From assembly GCF_014196795.1 (NCBI RefSeq), contig NZ_JACIEJ010000002.1:520260-584259 (forward strand): a stretch of DNA of 64,000 bases, written 5' to 3'. The notes beneath the pieces are model-generated. The model did not search any database and was not told the origin of the DNA. It saw only the letters and a program-made list of their open reading frames with translations. The position numbers and the translations under genes were made by a program. This document shows positions 50,001-57,883 of the stretch, in pieces. This DNA is from Sagittula marina. Lineage in GTDB: Bacteria > Pseudomonadota > Alphaproteobacteria > Rhodobacterales > Rhodobacteraceae. Numbering within the stretch: the stretch's first letter is position 1; the number at the start of each line of letters is the position of its first letter.

Positions 50001-52138
50001 AACTACTTCCTCGAATTCTTCAAAACAACGGTCTTGTGGCTACGACGTCCCCGATCATTAATGCTGTCGCTCATCGTCAAAATGATCGCCCGTCGATTTC
50101 TGCAATCGCCCCACTTCTGGCAGCACCACGTCTTTGGGGCTACGACATTCGCCGCCACATGGACGACCGTTCTCCGACCCACCGCATTCGTGGAATTGGA
50201 TCAGGGCAACATCACCTAGAGGCAACTGAAGAAATTTGGGAGCGATACAACAATCGCGGCCCTTTCCACCATCAACTCCTTTTGCCTTTCCATCTTATGG
50301 CAGATCAGGAGGCACAGGCGTTCTTACAGGAACGGCGCATTCGCTGGACCCTTGATGACCTTGCTGACTTTGACCACGAACTCATGAACGAGGCGTGGCG
50401 GGACGAAACCCAAACAAGACTAGAGCGATATCTCAGTGACTCTGATCCACAATCAGTCAAATTTGAAGAAAGTGATGATAAAAACCAGATACTAGTCAGA
50501 CTGGAACCGCCCAAAGAGAACGCTGCCGAACTTGAAGCGCAAAGTATAGAACAAGCTCGGACCAATTCATTGAGTGAGCTTGCGACTTGGGCTGAGCGCT
50601 CATTGGAGGCTGGAGAAGTTGAAGGTAGGTTTGAGCTCTCAGATGCTATCAAACTATTGAACGAGCAAGCGACCGACAAAGACATGGTTGCGACAGATTT
50701 CTCCGGGCGAATGATACAAGCCGCATCTGCTGGCGTTGCTGCGGTGTTGGCGAAATTTGGCCCATCAGAGTTGGTCGAGACTCATGTAAGTTGGGCTCAA
50801 GAGCGCTTGCTCGTTGCGGTTTCCCGGGACCGCACACCAGACGAATTGCAATTTTTGGTCCCGCAATCTGTGATGTCTTTTGATCCACAAACGATAGCGG
50901 CAGGTGGAGTTGCTGCCTTGGTAACTCGTGGTTTTAGTAATGACCTTGACGAGGCCGTTGCGGAGCTCGCAACCCATCAACTGCATGCAGTCGGATCAGC
51001 AACACTGCGAGGCTTCGAATGGGCACAAAGACCTGAACTTGCATGGAGGTGTTTGGTCGCCGCCTTTGACACGTGCGTTTTTGACTCAGGCTTTGACTGG
51101 GAGGCGGATCGCAAGAAAAGGCGCGCAGAAAGGATGAATCTCAAGCGTCATAGGAATGCAGTAAAATTTGCAACCGGACGCGGCCCAATTCGTGGGCCCA
51201 TTCTACCTCCCAAGCCCTTCCGTACACGTTGGGTCAGGTCGAAGAAACTTTATCCTCCTGTCGTACGTGTAAAGCTACGGGCGAGTCGTCATTTTGACTG
51301 GGGAAAAATGAAAACACTGATAGAGGCAGTTCCATATACTGCTCTGACTGCGGAGAAACAACGATATCTCTTCGAGTATTTTGAGGGCCTAACTGAATGG
51401 GCACGTTCTATTCGAAATGAAGACGAACGGCCCGGTGGCTATGGGAATGCCTTTCCCTACGAACTAGTAAGTACACTCGCAAAGGAAACTGGAAGGCTTG
51501 CAGCAATTTCTGGTGACGGTCAAGCTTGGAGAACGTTGACCGATCTCGAACAACGGCAATATAAGGGTGACTTGATTGGGTCTTACCTTGATGCCGTTAC
51601 TCATGAGCTGATTGTCAGCAACCGATCGCCAGACGATCGATTTTGGAAAGCTTGGCAACCGGCGGCAGATTGGGTCATGAGCAATCTGGTTCCCAGAGTT
51701 CAAAATGACCAGTGGCAAAATATAGACAACGCATTGCGGGCGGCAGGGTTTGTCGGCCCGTATATGACGCCCGTGCCGCCGGATTGGCCCTACTTGGAAA
51801 TGCTCTTGCCTAGGATCGATAGTTGGGTGGACGCCACAAAACAGCATGCCTCTGCTGCCCATGCAGTTCTTGCTATTTGCGAACGCATGTCGGCCGATCA
51901 GCTTGAAGAATGGTTCGTTCCCTGGCTCAAAGCGTATGCAAAAGAGCATAAGACCAATGCCAGTTTCTGGATGTATGCAGGTTTCTCTGACAAAGCGGCC
52001 GGACTATTGGCAACGTTGGAAGATCGGTCACACGCAATTCGAGCGCAAATTCGAAAAACTTTGTCCATTATGGCAGATGCTGGCTCCCTATCCGCTCGGG
52101 AGGTTCTGCCCCTTTTCACGTCAAATAGGCCAAGCTAA
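47033..52138 (+). CDS. Giant nuclease-STAND-like NTPase protein (candidate antiphage protein, Avs-like)
   Basis: 1701 aa, not matched to a named family. Residues ~10-115 look like a PD-(D/E)xK nuclease of the Cap4/Mrr kind: GFDDIVVEW (Asp56/57) ... VFIQSKR (Gln74-x-Lys76). Residues ~255-480 are a P-loop NTPase: Walker A GEAGSGKS (302-309), Walker B CLLAIDGADRLL (Asp367), sensor IITSGRDFG, as in STAND/AAA proteins. The remaining ~1200 residues are helical, repeat-like, without a recognised domain, with one basic stretch. The start at 47033 is preferred: AGGAG lies seven bases upstream. Clearly lower GC than its surroundings. Architecture (nuclease effector, NTPase, long sensor) resembles antiviral STAND proteins; the defence role is inference. 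Confidence 0.8.
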   Translation: MASYTSTGPAGANTEISFAAVMAAHLIAEQTHPLMPNGAVPQKLSLQRRDGPDGFDDIVVEWRKGDTVGTVFIQSKRPIAISDNETFRGLARALAVCEHEGEWSAAIVATSITPHLEDIQVLLESARLSTDHKEFDRKWEKPGVLNDAKRTVLKGFSSAVNGLDHDAAWSAMRRLRVVEHDLALPSSRDRQAAIEILSKAVAEGADAEANFEAIRSKFLETAALSPTFDRTSLVLNIPSLAIRPQERYRTTIDKIRAESRRAVSSIKDQINGPSCSLTLLRPECWSKLKEDFEAHRNVQLRGEAGSGKSALLKRYAATYDGNVLVLNERRISGNIWAEVTANWGSPIAAKETIDTLALSGNCLLAIDGADRLLLDHRRSVVMDLLHAIAASPLRDRWSIITSGRDFGPQDVVLSAFAEAELELGQSTIVGALDDQDLIIIGNAFPNVRSLIGRSDLANWNKNPFMLGQLLASSEFPSVLTEIELADAWATRGAAATPPNYRRDSAVAQIGASRIASPAVIPGSADIDAEGVATLITEGSAQRQSLGNGIVLTHDVLEDWALAREMERNWQTLPELLKAAGEPLWWQRAVRLVGQIKLERGQLTEWQTLFTALEADEDLDPAWAKLVLAAPLHSEKSAELLEQLTARLLDEEGKMLGALIEAVRTFETRINQNILTSPRLADLTQAERFYTASFFKVPVLISWLAFLRWSLPHWSSWPDRHIPALVQLAEIWTNHYERMSNWVSKRIAGHINNWLISVEDYEHSENERGYRSERAPPFALDFRYDRWRELERDLQKVLSMCTPSAPEIVEAYLARITTEKRLRGARARLLEYPRQIPSQLPVAWTEMMAAALLPRERQRREGLLGPSSCFDSITSFHDAGIRDEFRFTDSSPHQLGWDQLFAKDANVALTMMHRLEMRAAVFWRNREVRHEGRRPRALVLVLGDQELKLWGDETVYRWSRAILGPHSLGSAYLALDNWLQEQLEDKASLAELLPRILQNNGLVATTSPIINAVAHRQNDRPSISAIAPLLAAPRLWGYDIRRHMDDRSPTHRIRGIGSGQHHLEATEEIWERYNNRGPFHHQLLLPFHLMADQEAQAFLQERRIRWTLDDLADFDHELMNEAWRDETQTRLERYLSDSDPQSVKFEESDDKNQILVRLEPPKENAAELEAQSIEQARTNSLSELATWAERSLEAGEVEGRFELSDAIKLLNEQATDKDMVATDFSGRMIQAASAGVAAVLAKFGPSELVETHVSWAQERLLVAVSRDRTPDELQFLVPQSVMSFDPQTIAAGGVAALVTRGFSNDLDEAVAELATHQLHAVGSATLRGFEWAQRPELAWRCLVAAFDTCVFDSGFDWEADRKKRRAERMNLKRHRNAVKFATGRGPIRGPILPPKPFRTRWVRSKKLYPPVVRVKLRASRHFDWGKMKTLIEAVPYTALTAEKQRYLFEYFEGLTEWARSIRNEDERPGGYGNAFPYELVSTLAKETGRLAAISGDGQAWRTLTDLEQRQYKGDLIGSYLDAVTHELIVSNRSPDDRFWKAWQPAADWVMSNLVPRVQNDQWQNIDNALRAAGFVGPYMTPVPPDWPYLEMLLPRIDSWVDATKQHASAAHAVLAICERMSADQLEEWFVPWLKAYAKEHKTNASFWMYAGFSDKAAGLLATLEDRSHAIRAQIRKTLSIMADAGSLSAREVLPLFTSNRPS

Positions 52139-52320
52139 CTGACCGAAAGTCGTCCTGATAGAGTTTTAGATAGATGCAATGGGAGCGTCCGCTTTCTGGT
52201 TGCGATCTTGAACACGCGAGGTTGCAGAGAATGCCCGGAATCCGCCCATCCTGCCCACGGTAGACTTCGTGCCGTCGCTGGAAGGGTTGGCTGTAAAGGG
52301 CTGGAAGGGACCGTCGGCCA

Positions 52321-52902
52321 TTAACGTTTCGGCCCCTGCCGCGCCAGCGTGCGATAGACGGTTGGCCGCGACACAGTGAAGAGCTCGGCCAAGTCCGACA
52401 CCGAATACTCCCCAGTTGCGTGCATCCGTGTCAACTCCGCCGCCTGCCGGTCGGAAAGCTTTGGCTTCTTGCCCCTCAACTTCCCTTTGGCGCGGGCCAC
52501 CGCCATGCCCTCGCGGGTGCGAAGCCGGATTAGGTCGGCTTCGAACTCGGCGAAGGTCGCCAGCACGTTGAAGAACATCCGCCCCATCGGATCGGCTGGG
52601 TCGTAGACCGTGCTTCCAAGCGCGAGCCGTACCCCGCGCTCAGCTAGCCCGTCGGCGATGTCGCGCGCGTCCGGCACCGAGCGGGCCAGCCGGTCAATCT
52701 TGGGGACCACAAGTGTGTCGCCCGCGCGCACGGCGGCCAGCGCCTGGGCAAGCCCGGGCCGGTCGCGGTTGCGGCCGGTCAGCCCATAGTCTGTGTAGAT
52801 TCGCTCGGAGGCGACGCCAAGCGTTTCCAGCGCCGCGCGCTGCACGGCGAGATCCTGAGCGTCGGTGGAGCAGCGGGCATAGCCAATACGTAAGTTTGTC
52901 AT
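52321..52902 (-). CDS. Serine recombinase (resolvase/invertase family)
   Basis: 193 aa: the resolvase catalytic domain with Ser12 (GYARCSTDAQDL), conserved arginines in PKIDRLARSVPD, the E-helix FNVLATFAEFEADLIRLRTREG, and a C-terminal HTH (YSVSDLAELFTVSRPTVYRTL). High GC, unlike its left neighbour. It could be the TniR-like cointegrate resolvase of the transposon, or a remnant of another Tn3/Tn5053-type element. No partner transposase lies next to it. Confidence 0.92.
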   Translation of the reverse strand: MTNLRIGYARCSTDAQDLAVQRAALETLGVASERIYTDYGLTGRNRDRPGLAQALAAVRAGDTLVVPKIDRLARSVPDARDIADGLAERGVRLALGSTVYDPADPMGRMFFNVLATFAEFEADLIRLRTREGMAVARAKGKLRGKKPKLSDRQAAELTRMHATGEYSVSDLAELFTVSRPTVYRTLARQGPKR

Positions 52903-53219
52903 GGGTCAAGCGTAACGCAAGCGGCCCCTTCAGCGATAAACAAATCGTACCACCCTATCGAGACATAGTTTTCTCAACAGCAGAAGGAGCTCGAGGCGAA
53001 ATCAAAAACGTTCGTTGAACGATCCCTCACCGGACACAACCCAACGTAGAATTTCGTCAGTTGCCGAACCCCGAAAGTTGCCACCTCAACTGAGCAGGCT
53101 GTGCGTCAATTGCGCCGGACATAGCTGTGATCGTCACGCCTGAGGTAGAAACCCTCCCTGGGCATCAGCTATCTGACTAGGTTTAGCATCGGAGGCGGCT
53201 GTTCCGAAGACGGTGAAGG
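52903..53219. other. Region upstream of the resolvase, possible res site
   Basis: About 315 nt upstream of the resolvase start. Resolvase genes are normally preceded by their res site; I can see AT-rich words such as GATAAACAAATCGTACCACC and CGAGACATAG, but cannot define subsites. No gene supported. Confidence 0.35.
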
Positions 53220-53568
53220 TCGACGCGATCTACCGAAGGCGCACCGCACGGAGCCCAGCCTGCGGTCGAAAGAGGAGAACCCGATGACCAATATAGCCGA
53301 CCGATCGTTCGAACGAAGATCGGCCTGAACACCAAACTGCATGCCAACGCCGAATCGTTCCAAGAAGCGGAGGGATACGGGCGTGCATCCCGGGCGAGAG
53401 TCTCGCACCAAGCCCGTCCGCTACGACAAGCTTCGCTACAAACGCCGCAACCGGATCGAGGTCATGTTCGGCAGACTGAGGTATCGGCGGCGTGATGCAA
53501 CCCGCTACGACAGATCGTCCAAGGTCTTCCTCTCAGCACTCGCCGCAACCGTCCGCCTCTGGCTATGA
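53220..53568 (+). pseudogene. IS5-family transposase remnant
   Basis: Only the C-terminal part survives as a readable frame (53341-53568: YKRRNRIEVMFGRLRYRRRDATRYDRSSKVFLSALAATVRLWL, the last region of an IS5-type DDE transposase with its catalytic Glu context). Just upstream, IGLNTKLHA-like codons in another frame look like the middle of the same gene, so the gene is internally deleted and frameshifted. It marks past insertion activity in the island. Confidence 0.75.
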
Positions 53569-53702
53569 GACCCGAGCCTAGTTTGTGATATAGTGCGACA
53601 ATGGCGGAGCCGCCTTCCAATTAAGAAAAGCGGCTCCTGTAGCGGGTGTTCAGGAGGACACCCGACCTCTACCTTCAAATGAACCCTATAAGCCGCATCG
53701 CG

Positions 53703-55364
53703 TCAAGAGCGGCACTCGGCCTGCTCCTTAACATCAGAGGCATATTTCTTGAGCGTGAAGTAGAGCAAACCTCCAAGCGCCACTAAGCTGCCAGCGGAGA
53801 GGAGGCGAATTTCGAATAGAGAAGCCCCAATAACCATGATGATACATAACGGAAGCCCCAGAAAACTTATATACTTCCACCTCCCGAGCTCAACCTCCAG
53901 ATACTCCGCACGCATGTTCTGTGGGTTAAATCTTCCAGTCATCACCGCCCGGTATATTTCAGTCATGATTGCTTCATCTTGAAAATATCCAGAATGCGCC
54001 GCTAATGGCGCAGGGATACCAGAAGGCACACTCTCGCTATTGAACACCATCTTATTGCGCCTGTTTTCAGGCGTTCGAAGAGACAAGATCCTAGCGCTTA
54101 TCGGATCAAACCTTGACCATATATTCACCATTGCAAAGCTTGGGTAGAAATGATCCCGCTTGAAGCTTGCAGATTTTTGTTCCTGTATCCTACTGTACCT
54201 TCTGGACGGAACGTAACTTTCCTGAAACAGAGAGAAAATATTGTCGATTGGGCTCCCAGCTACAAACATAAACCTTATTTTTTGAAACTGGCGCCTTCGA
54301 CACTCCCTTTCCTCATCAGATATATCAAGTGCATCGATCTTATCGGAGATTCTAAAGAATGCTTCCGTGGCAATCGCAGAACCTAGGCTATGCGCAACTA
54401 TCACACAGTCATTACACCGGTCATTCTTTATGACCTTTTGGATGAGCCTCTCAGCTTGATCGATCCTCCTTTCCCGGATTGAAAACCCGTTGGACCTCTC
54501 ATCATAGGATGTCCAAAAGTATACATCTGATATTCTCTGTTTAACGGGACTCCAAGCCAGCCAAAGAAATAATGCATATATACTGACGGCAGCCGGAATA
54601 TGGAGCGCCACGGGAACGGAGTAAGCTTCAGCGGCAACCCCTAGAGTCGACCAAATCAAAAATCCAACTACAAGCAGCATGAAGAATGCAAAGACTAACA
54701 CACTAGTAGCTGTGAAAAGGAAACTTCGCAGGACATTCTTCTCTCGCTCAAACCAAGATTTAGCTATTGCACTGAAATCTCCATACGTTCCCTTCACTTC
54801 ATCACTCTCGAGATATGCGATAAAGTCCTGTCTCGTACCCGCTTTCCATCTATCCACTTTTTTTGCGGATCCGAATTTTCGGTAGATCGCCTCCAACTTC
54901 TCCCTAGTCAAACGGCCAGAAAACATATCATCAACCAGATGTAGAGAACGGATACGGTAGAGCGGGTATCGCCTCCATGGTGACCTCAATATTCGAAACG
55001 AATTTACTACAATTTTCAAAATCCAAAGAATAAAGGTGAGCATAGAGATCGGCCGGGTCAAATCATCACCCCAGTAACCTTCGTACGCGCGCACGATCTT
55101 GACCTGGACATCGATCTTCTTGAATTTCTTAATTCTCCGAAACTGGACTACCGCGCTGGACGATCCATCTTCGCCCTCTTCTATTTTGTGACGAAAGTTT
55201 CTCGGCACGCCAAGCTTTTGAGGGTCCTGTGAGCTTCCCACCCTGTCAAACTCATCTAGAAAAGTCGTTAGCGTACCTAGCTTCCTTGGATTCCCAATCC
55301 CATGGAAGAACACAAGTGCTGTATGCCCAATATTGCCCGTCTTCTCTTCGGCTTCGTCATTCAT
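53703..55364 (-). CDS. Membrane-embedded alpha/beta-hydrolase (lipase-like), unknown function
   Basis: 553 aa. Hydrolase features: oxyanion motif VFFHGIGNP (residues 18-26), nucleophile elbow VAHSLGSA (Ser326), candidate Asp420 (RFDPISARI) and His457 (AAHSGYF). Membrane segments at about 105-122, 212-240, 255-272, 500-517 and 521-537, so the catalytic half lies between transmembrane pairs. Low GC and codon use unlike the host core. ATG at 55364 behind AAGAGATATTCTA. Membrane-bound hydrolases of this kind occur in defence islands as effectors, but nothing here proves that. Stands alone on the minus strand. Confidence 0.75.
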   Translation of the reverse strand: MNDEAEEKTGNIGHTALVFFHGIGNPRKLGTLTTFLDEFDRVGSSQDPQKLGVPRNFRHKIEEGEDGSSSAVVQFRRIKKFKKIDVQVKIVRAYEGYWGDDLTRPISMLTFILWILKIVVNSFRILRSPWRRYPLYRIRSLHLVDDMFSGRLTREKLEAIYRKFGSAKKVDRWKAGTRQDFIAYLESDEVKGTYGDFSAIAKSWFEREKNVLRSFLFTATSVLVFAFFMLLVVGFLIWSTLGVAAEAYSVPVALHIPAAVSIYALFLWLAWSPVKQRISDVYFWTSYDERSNGFSIRERRIDQAERLIQKVIKNDRCNDCVIVAHSLGSAIATEAFFRISDKIDALDISDEERECRRRQFQKIRFMFVAGSPIDNIFSLFQESYVPSRRYSRIQEQKSASFKRDHFYPSFAMVNIWSRFDPISARILSLRTPENRRNKMVFNSESVPSGIPAPLAAHSGYFQDEAIMTEIYRAVMTGRFNPQNMRAEYLEVELGRWKYISFLGLPLCIIMVIGASLFEIRLLSAGSLVALGGLLYFTLKKYASDVKEQAECRS

Positions 55365-55808
55365 TAGAATATCTCTTCAGACTGCTGGCGCATTAGATTA
55401 TCTACTCGATTCTGAAAGTTCATTCAGCTGGGACCGGAGCCCGAGTAGGGTTTAAGCTAGGTACAGGCGGATGAACAATGACCGCCACCCTACGTGCAAC
55501 TAAAATTTTGCTAGAAAGTGCCCCCCATGTTGCCGATCCACGATTGCCTTGTGGCATCGACCGCGGGCTTTTCACTCAAGCGACAAAGGAAAACTTGGCT
55601 GTATGGATAATATCGAGCGACTGCATTAGCGGTAGACTGCAAAGCGGATGGCAGCCCAGTTGACTGAAATCATCCGGCGCAAGACCACTAAATCGAAAAG
55701 AGTTGGTCGTTCTAGCTGGCGCCGTCGTGGATTTTCCCAGTAGCAGCGGGTTCGGGATGAGCGATGTTCGCCACCCGTGGAGCTTACTGTCCGTCAGCTT
55801 GGAAGCGA
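55365..55808. other. Non-coding stretch between the hydrolase and the transposon-associated genes
   Basis: 444 nt with mixed composition. The small frames present show no ribosome-binding site. The tnsA-proximal end of the Tn7-like element might lie here or further left, but I could not identify a TGT...-type terminus with repeats. Confidence 0.4.
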
Positions 55809-56003
55809 TTAGCCGCGACTTACGCGCTCGGCCGCTCGTAGACGGTGCTGCAAGGCCAACAGTATGACCTCTTCGATGTCACGAACGCGCATCCCATGAT
55901 CGTAAGCAAGCCGCTCCACGATGTTTGCGATTTCCGGGTTCTTCGGGCCGTACATCGGCCAATCGTGCAACTCATGCTGATCCGGATGTGTCGGCTTGAC
56001 CAT
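55809..56003 (-). CDS. Small unknown protein of the transposon-associated module
   Basis: 64 aa (MVKPTHPDQHELHDWPMYGP ... AERVSRG) with a predicted helical C-terminus (NPEIANIVERLAYDHGMRVRDIEEVILLALQHRLRAAE). GAGGG precedes the chosen ATG at 56003. An upstream ATG at 56102 would overlap the preceding gene by 52 nt. Downstream of, and presumably cotranscribed with, the HTH-rich gene at 56051-56872. No family recognised. Confidence 0.55.
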   Translation of the reverse strand: MVKPTHPDQHELHDWPMYGPKNPEIANIVERLAYDHGMRVRDIEEVILLALQHRLRAAERVSRG

Positions 56004-56050
56004 GCTGCCCTCGTTGATGGTAGGTTTCTTTGGCGTTTGGTACGAAGCGG

Positions 56051-56872
56051 TTACTTCTCCCACACTCCCCGCTTCCGCAGGATGTTCCGCGCTTTTTCCC
56101 ATGAAACACCTGCCGCCAGGGCGCATCGGTTTGCGGATCGTGTCTTTAAGTACGTCTCGACGACCAGCGCTTCGTCGCATTGACGGTTGGCGTTTCGCGG
56201 TTGGACTTCGCGGCCCGTGCTCTTGATCCACCTCGAAATCGTATCACATCCTGGACCATGCCGCTTGTGCAGCTCACGCAGGGAACTGCCCGAGTCCCAC
56301 TGTTTCGCAATATCTTCTTTGATGTCGATCCCTGCGGCAGCCAAAGCTTTGGCTGCCGCACGGCGGTCTCGTCCCAAAGCCTGCGCCACTTGGTCCAGTG
56401 ACGGCATTTCCTCATATATCCGCTTGACCTCAGACGGCTCCGGCAACCGAGGCTTTTCTCCGACCCGCAGCACCTTGCGCACAGGGTCCTGTGGCTCTGT
56501 CCCGAGATCGCTGACATCTACCGCCTGGGCTTGTGCACCCGCCGCTTCTGACTGTGTAGCTTTTTGGCGCGCGAGCTTTCTGCGGGATATGCGCAGCCGA
56601 ATGCGTGGGCCTTCCAGTTCAGAAATGACACTCTTGGCAGCCTCGAGTTGTTCCCGAGCCTCCCGAAGTCGTCGCTTTTCTTCATCTCGTTGCGTTGTCA
56701 CTGGAGCCGCTCCTTCAGTGACAACCTTGGCGCGGTAACCCGGCAGTGCAAAGTCATCAGGTCGGAAGCTTGCCGGTATTCTCGGTTTGATCGGCAAAGC
56801 AACCCGACAAAATCTGAGAAAACGCCCACACAGCCGAAGAGAACTTGCGCGACGAATCAATCTCCGAATCAC
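56051..56872 (-). CDS. HTH-rich DNA-binding-type protein, divergent from the Ner-like gene
   Basis: Up to 273 aa. Residues ~60-100 form a charged coiled coil (QRDEEKRRLREAREQLEAAKSVISELE). The C-terminal 115 residues contain three helix-turn-helix-like segments (SLDQVAQALGRDRRAAAKALAAAG; SSLRELHKRHGPGCDTISRWIKSTG; RSANRCALAAGVSWEKARNILRKRGVWEK). No ATG is available near the N-terminus; the far start would be TTG at 56872, so the true start is uncertain. Likely a regulator or DNA-bridging accessory of the transposon. Confidence 0.65.
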   Translation of the reverse strand: MIRRLIRRASSLRLCGRFLRFCRVALPIKPRIPASFRPDDFALPGYRAKVVTEGAAPVTTQRDEEKRRLREAREQLEAAKSVISELEGPRIRLRISRRKLARQKATQSEAAGAQAQAVDVSDLGTEPQDPVRKVLRVGEKPRLPEPSEVKRIYEEMPSLDQVAQALGRDRRAAAKALAAAGIDIKEDIAKQWDSGSSLRELHKRHGPGCDTISRWIKSTGREVQPRNANRQCDEALVVETYLKTRSANRCALAAGVSWEKARNILRKRGVWEK

Positions 56873-56916
56873 TGTTGGTGTGGGTAAGAACGGAGTCTAA
56901 GGACTTGCATCAGGCC

Positions 56917-57159
56917 ATGAAGGTAGATTTGCACAATCACGAGCAGCTGAAGTGCAGGCTTCGGCAAGCCGGGTCGAGCATGGCGGAAATCGCCCGGACG
57001 CTCGGCATCAAGCAGAGCAGCGTGACGGTAGTTAGCCAAGGCTATCGCCGTTCGCATCGTGTGCAATCCGCCATCGCCTGCCAGCTTGGTACAACTCCCC
57101 AGGAGCTCTTCCCCGATCGTTACGCAGCAGAGGAGGACAGCGCGGCAAACAAAACCTGA
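56917..57159 (+). CDS. Ner-like HTH regulator
   Basis: About 80 aa resembling phage Mu Ner: LKCRLRQAGSSMAEIARTLGIKQSSVTVVSQG ... RVQSAIACQLGTTPQELFPDRYAAEE. In Mu, Ner represses the divergent early transposition and repressor promoters. Here it lies divergent from the HTH-rich gene and upstream of tnsA, the same logic for a transposon with a Mu-type transposase. The ATG at 56917 is chosen from the family N-terminus. An imperfect stem-loop follows at about 57171-57209. Confidence 0.8.
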   Translation: MKVDLHNHEQLKCRLRQAGSSMAEIARTLGIKQSSVTVVSQGYRRSHRVQSAIACQLGTTPQELFPDRYAAEEDSAANKT

Positions 57160-57264
57160 CATCGGGAAATAAAAAGACCCTCCTGCGCTAACAGGAAGGC
57201 CTTTTGAATAAGCGTCGTTTGAAGCCGACCCCTTATTCATCCCCTGAGTCTCACGAAAAGTCAA

Positions 57265-57288
57265 CCTGCCGAGGCGTCTCTCGGCAGG
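57265..57288. repeat. 9-bp inverted repeat upstream of tnsA
   Basis: CCTGCCGAG and CTCGGCAGG are perfectly complementary around GCGTCT. No T-run follows, so an operator (for the Ner-like protein) or a TnsB-site-related element is more likely than a terminator. Confidence 0.45.
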
Positions 57289-57382
57289 GCGGTCAAACTC
57301 ATCTCAAACATAGGGGGATGTCGCCCCGCGCCTGCTCCGATCCACATGGGTCGGCGCCCAGGTGAGGTGCGCTCCAAACATC

Positions 57383-57883
57383 ATGTACAACACCTTGTTC
57401 TACCGCGGGCCGGAGCCGAGCCACGCGACCCGAGTGCCTGCGCGCCGTTCTAAAGGGAGCCTTCGCGGCTCGATGGTCGCACCGCTGCCCGGCTTCGAGC
57501 GCCCGCGCATCATCCACTTCGAGAGTGCGCTCGAATACGCCTTCCTCTGCCTGATGTTGGTACGCGACGACGTGCACCACATCCGCGAACAACCCCCGGC
57601 GATATCCTATGTCGGCACTGACGGCCGCCCCGCGCGACATGTCTTCGATTTCTTGGTCACGAAAACGGACGGGGAGCGCGTCGCCGTCGCCATCAAACCC
57701 ATGCAGCGTGTGCTGAAGCTGAACTTTGCATCCGAGCTCGAAGCGGTCTCGGCGGCGGTAACCAAATCATTCGCGGATCGCGTGTTGCTCGTCACTGACC
57801 AGCACATTGACCGAGAGGCTGCCGCTGAAGCGGCCCGGACGCTCGCCTGGTCGCGCTCCTCTCTGACGGAGGTGGCGGCATGA
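57383..57883 (+). CDS. tnsA: TnsA-like endonuclease
   Basis: The restriction-like nuclease that cuts the 5' ends of Tn7-type transposons, enabling cut-and-paste rather than replicative movement. 166 aa with the catalytic set Glu47 (HFESALEYAFL), Asp89 (HVFDFLV) and Lys105 (VAVAIKP), matching TnsA E-D-K spacing. ATG at 57383 preferred; GTG at 57362 would add seven residues. Its stop overlaps the tnsB start by 4 nt (ATGA). Confidence 0.88.
   Translation: MYNTLFYRGPEPSHATRVPARRSKGSLRGSMVAPLPGFERPRIIHFESALEYAFLCLMLVRDDVHHIREQPPAISYVGTDGRPARHVFDFLVTKTDGERVAVAIKPMQRVLKLNFASELEAVSAAVTKSFADRVLLVTDQHIDREAAAEAARTLAWSRSSLTEVAA

Noticed and set aside
55478..55663. 61-codon plus-strand frame
   Set aside because: No ribosome-binding site, no family resemblance, irregular composition.
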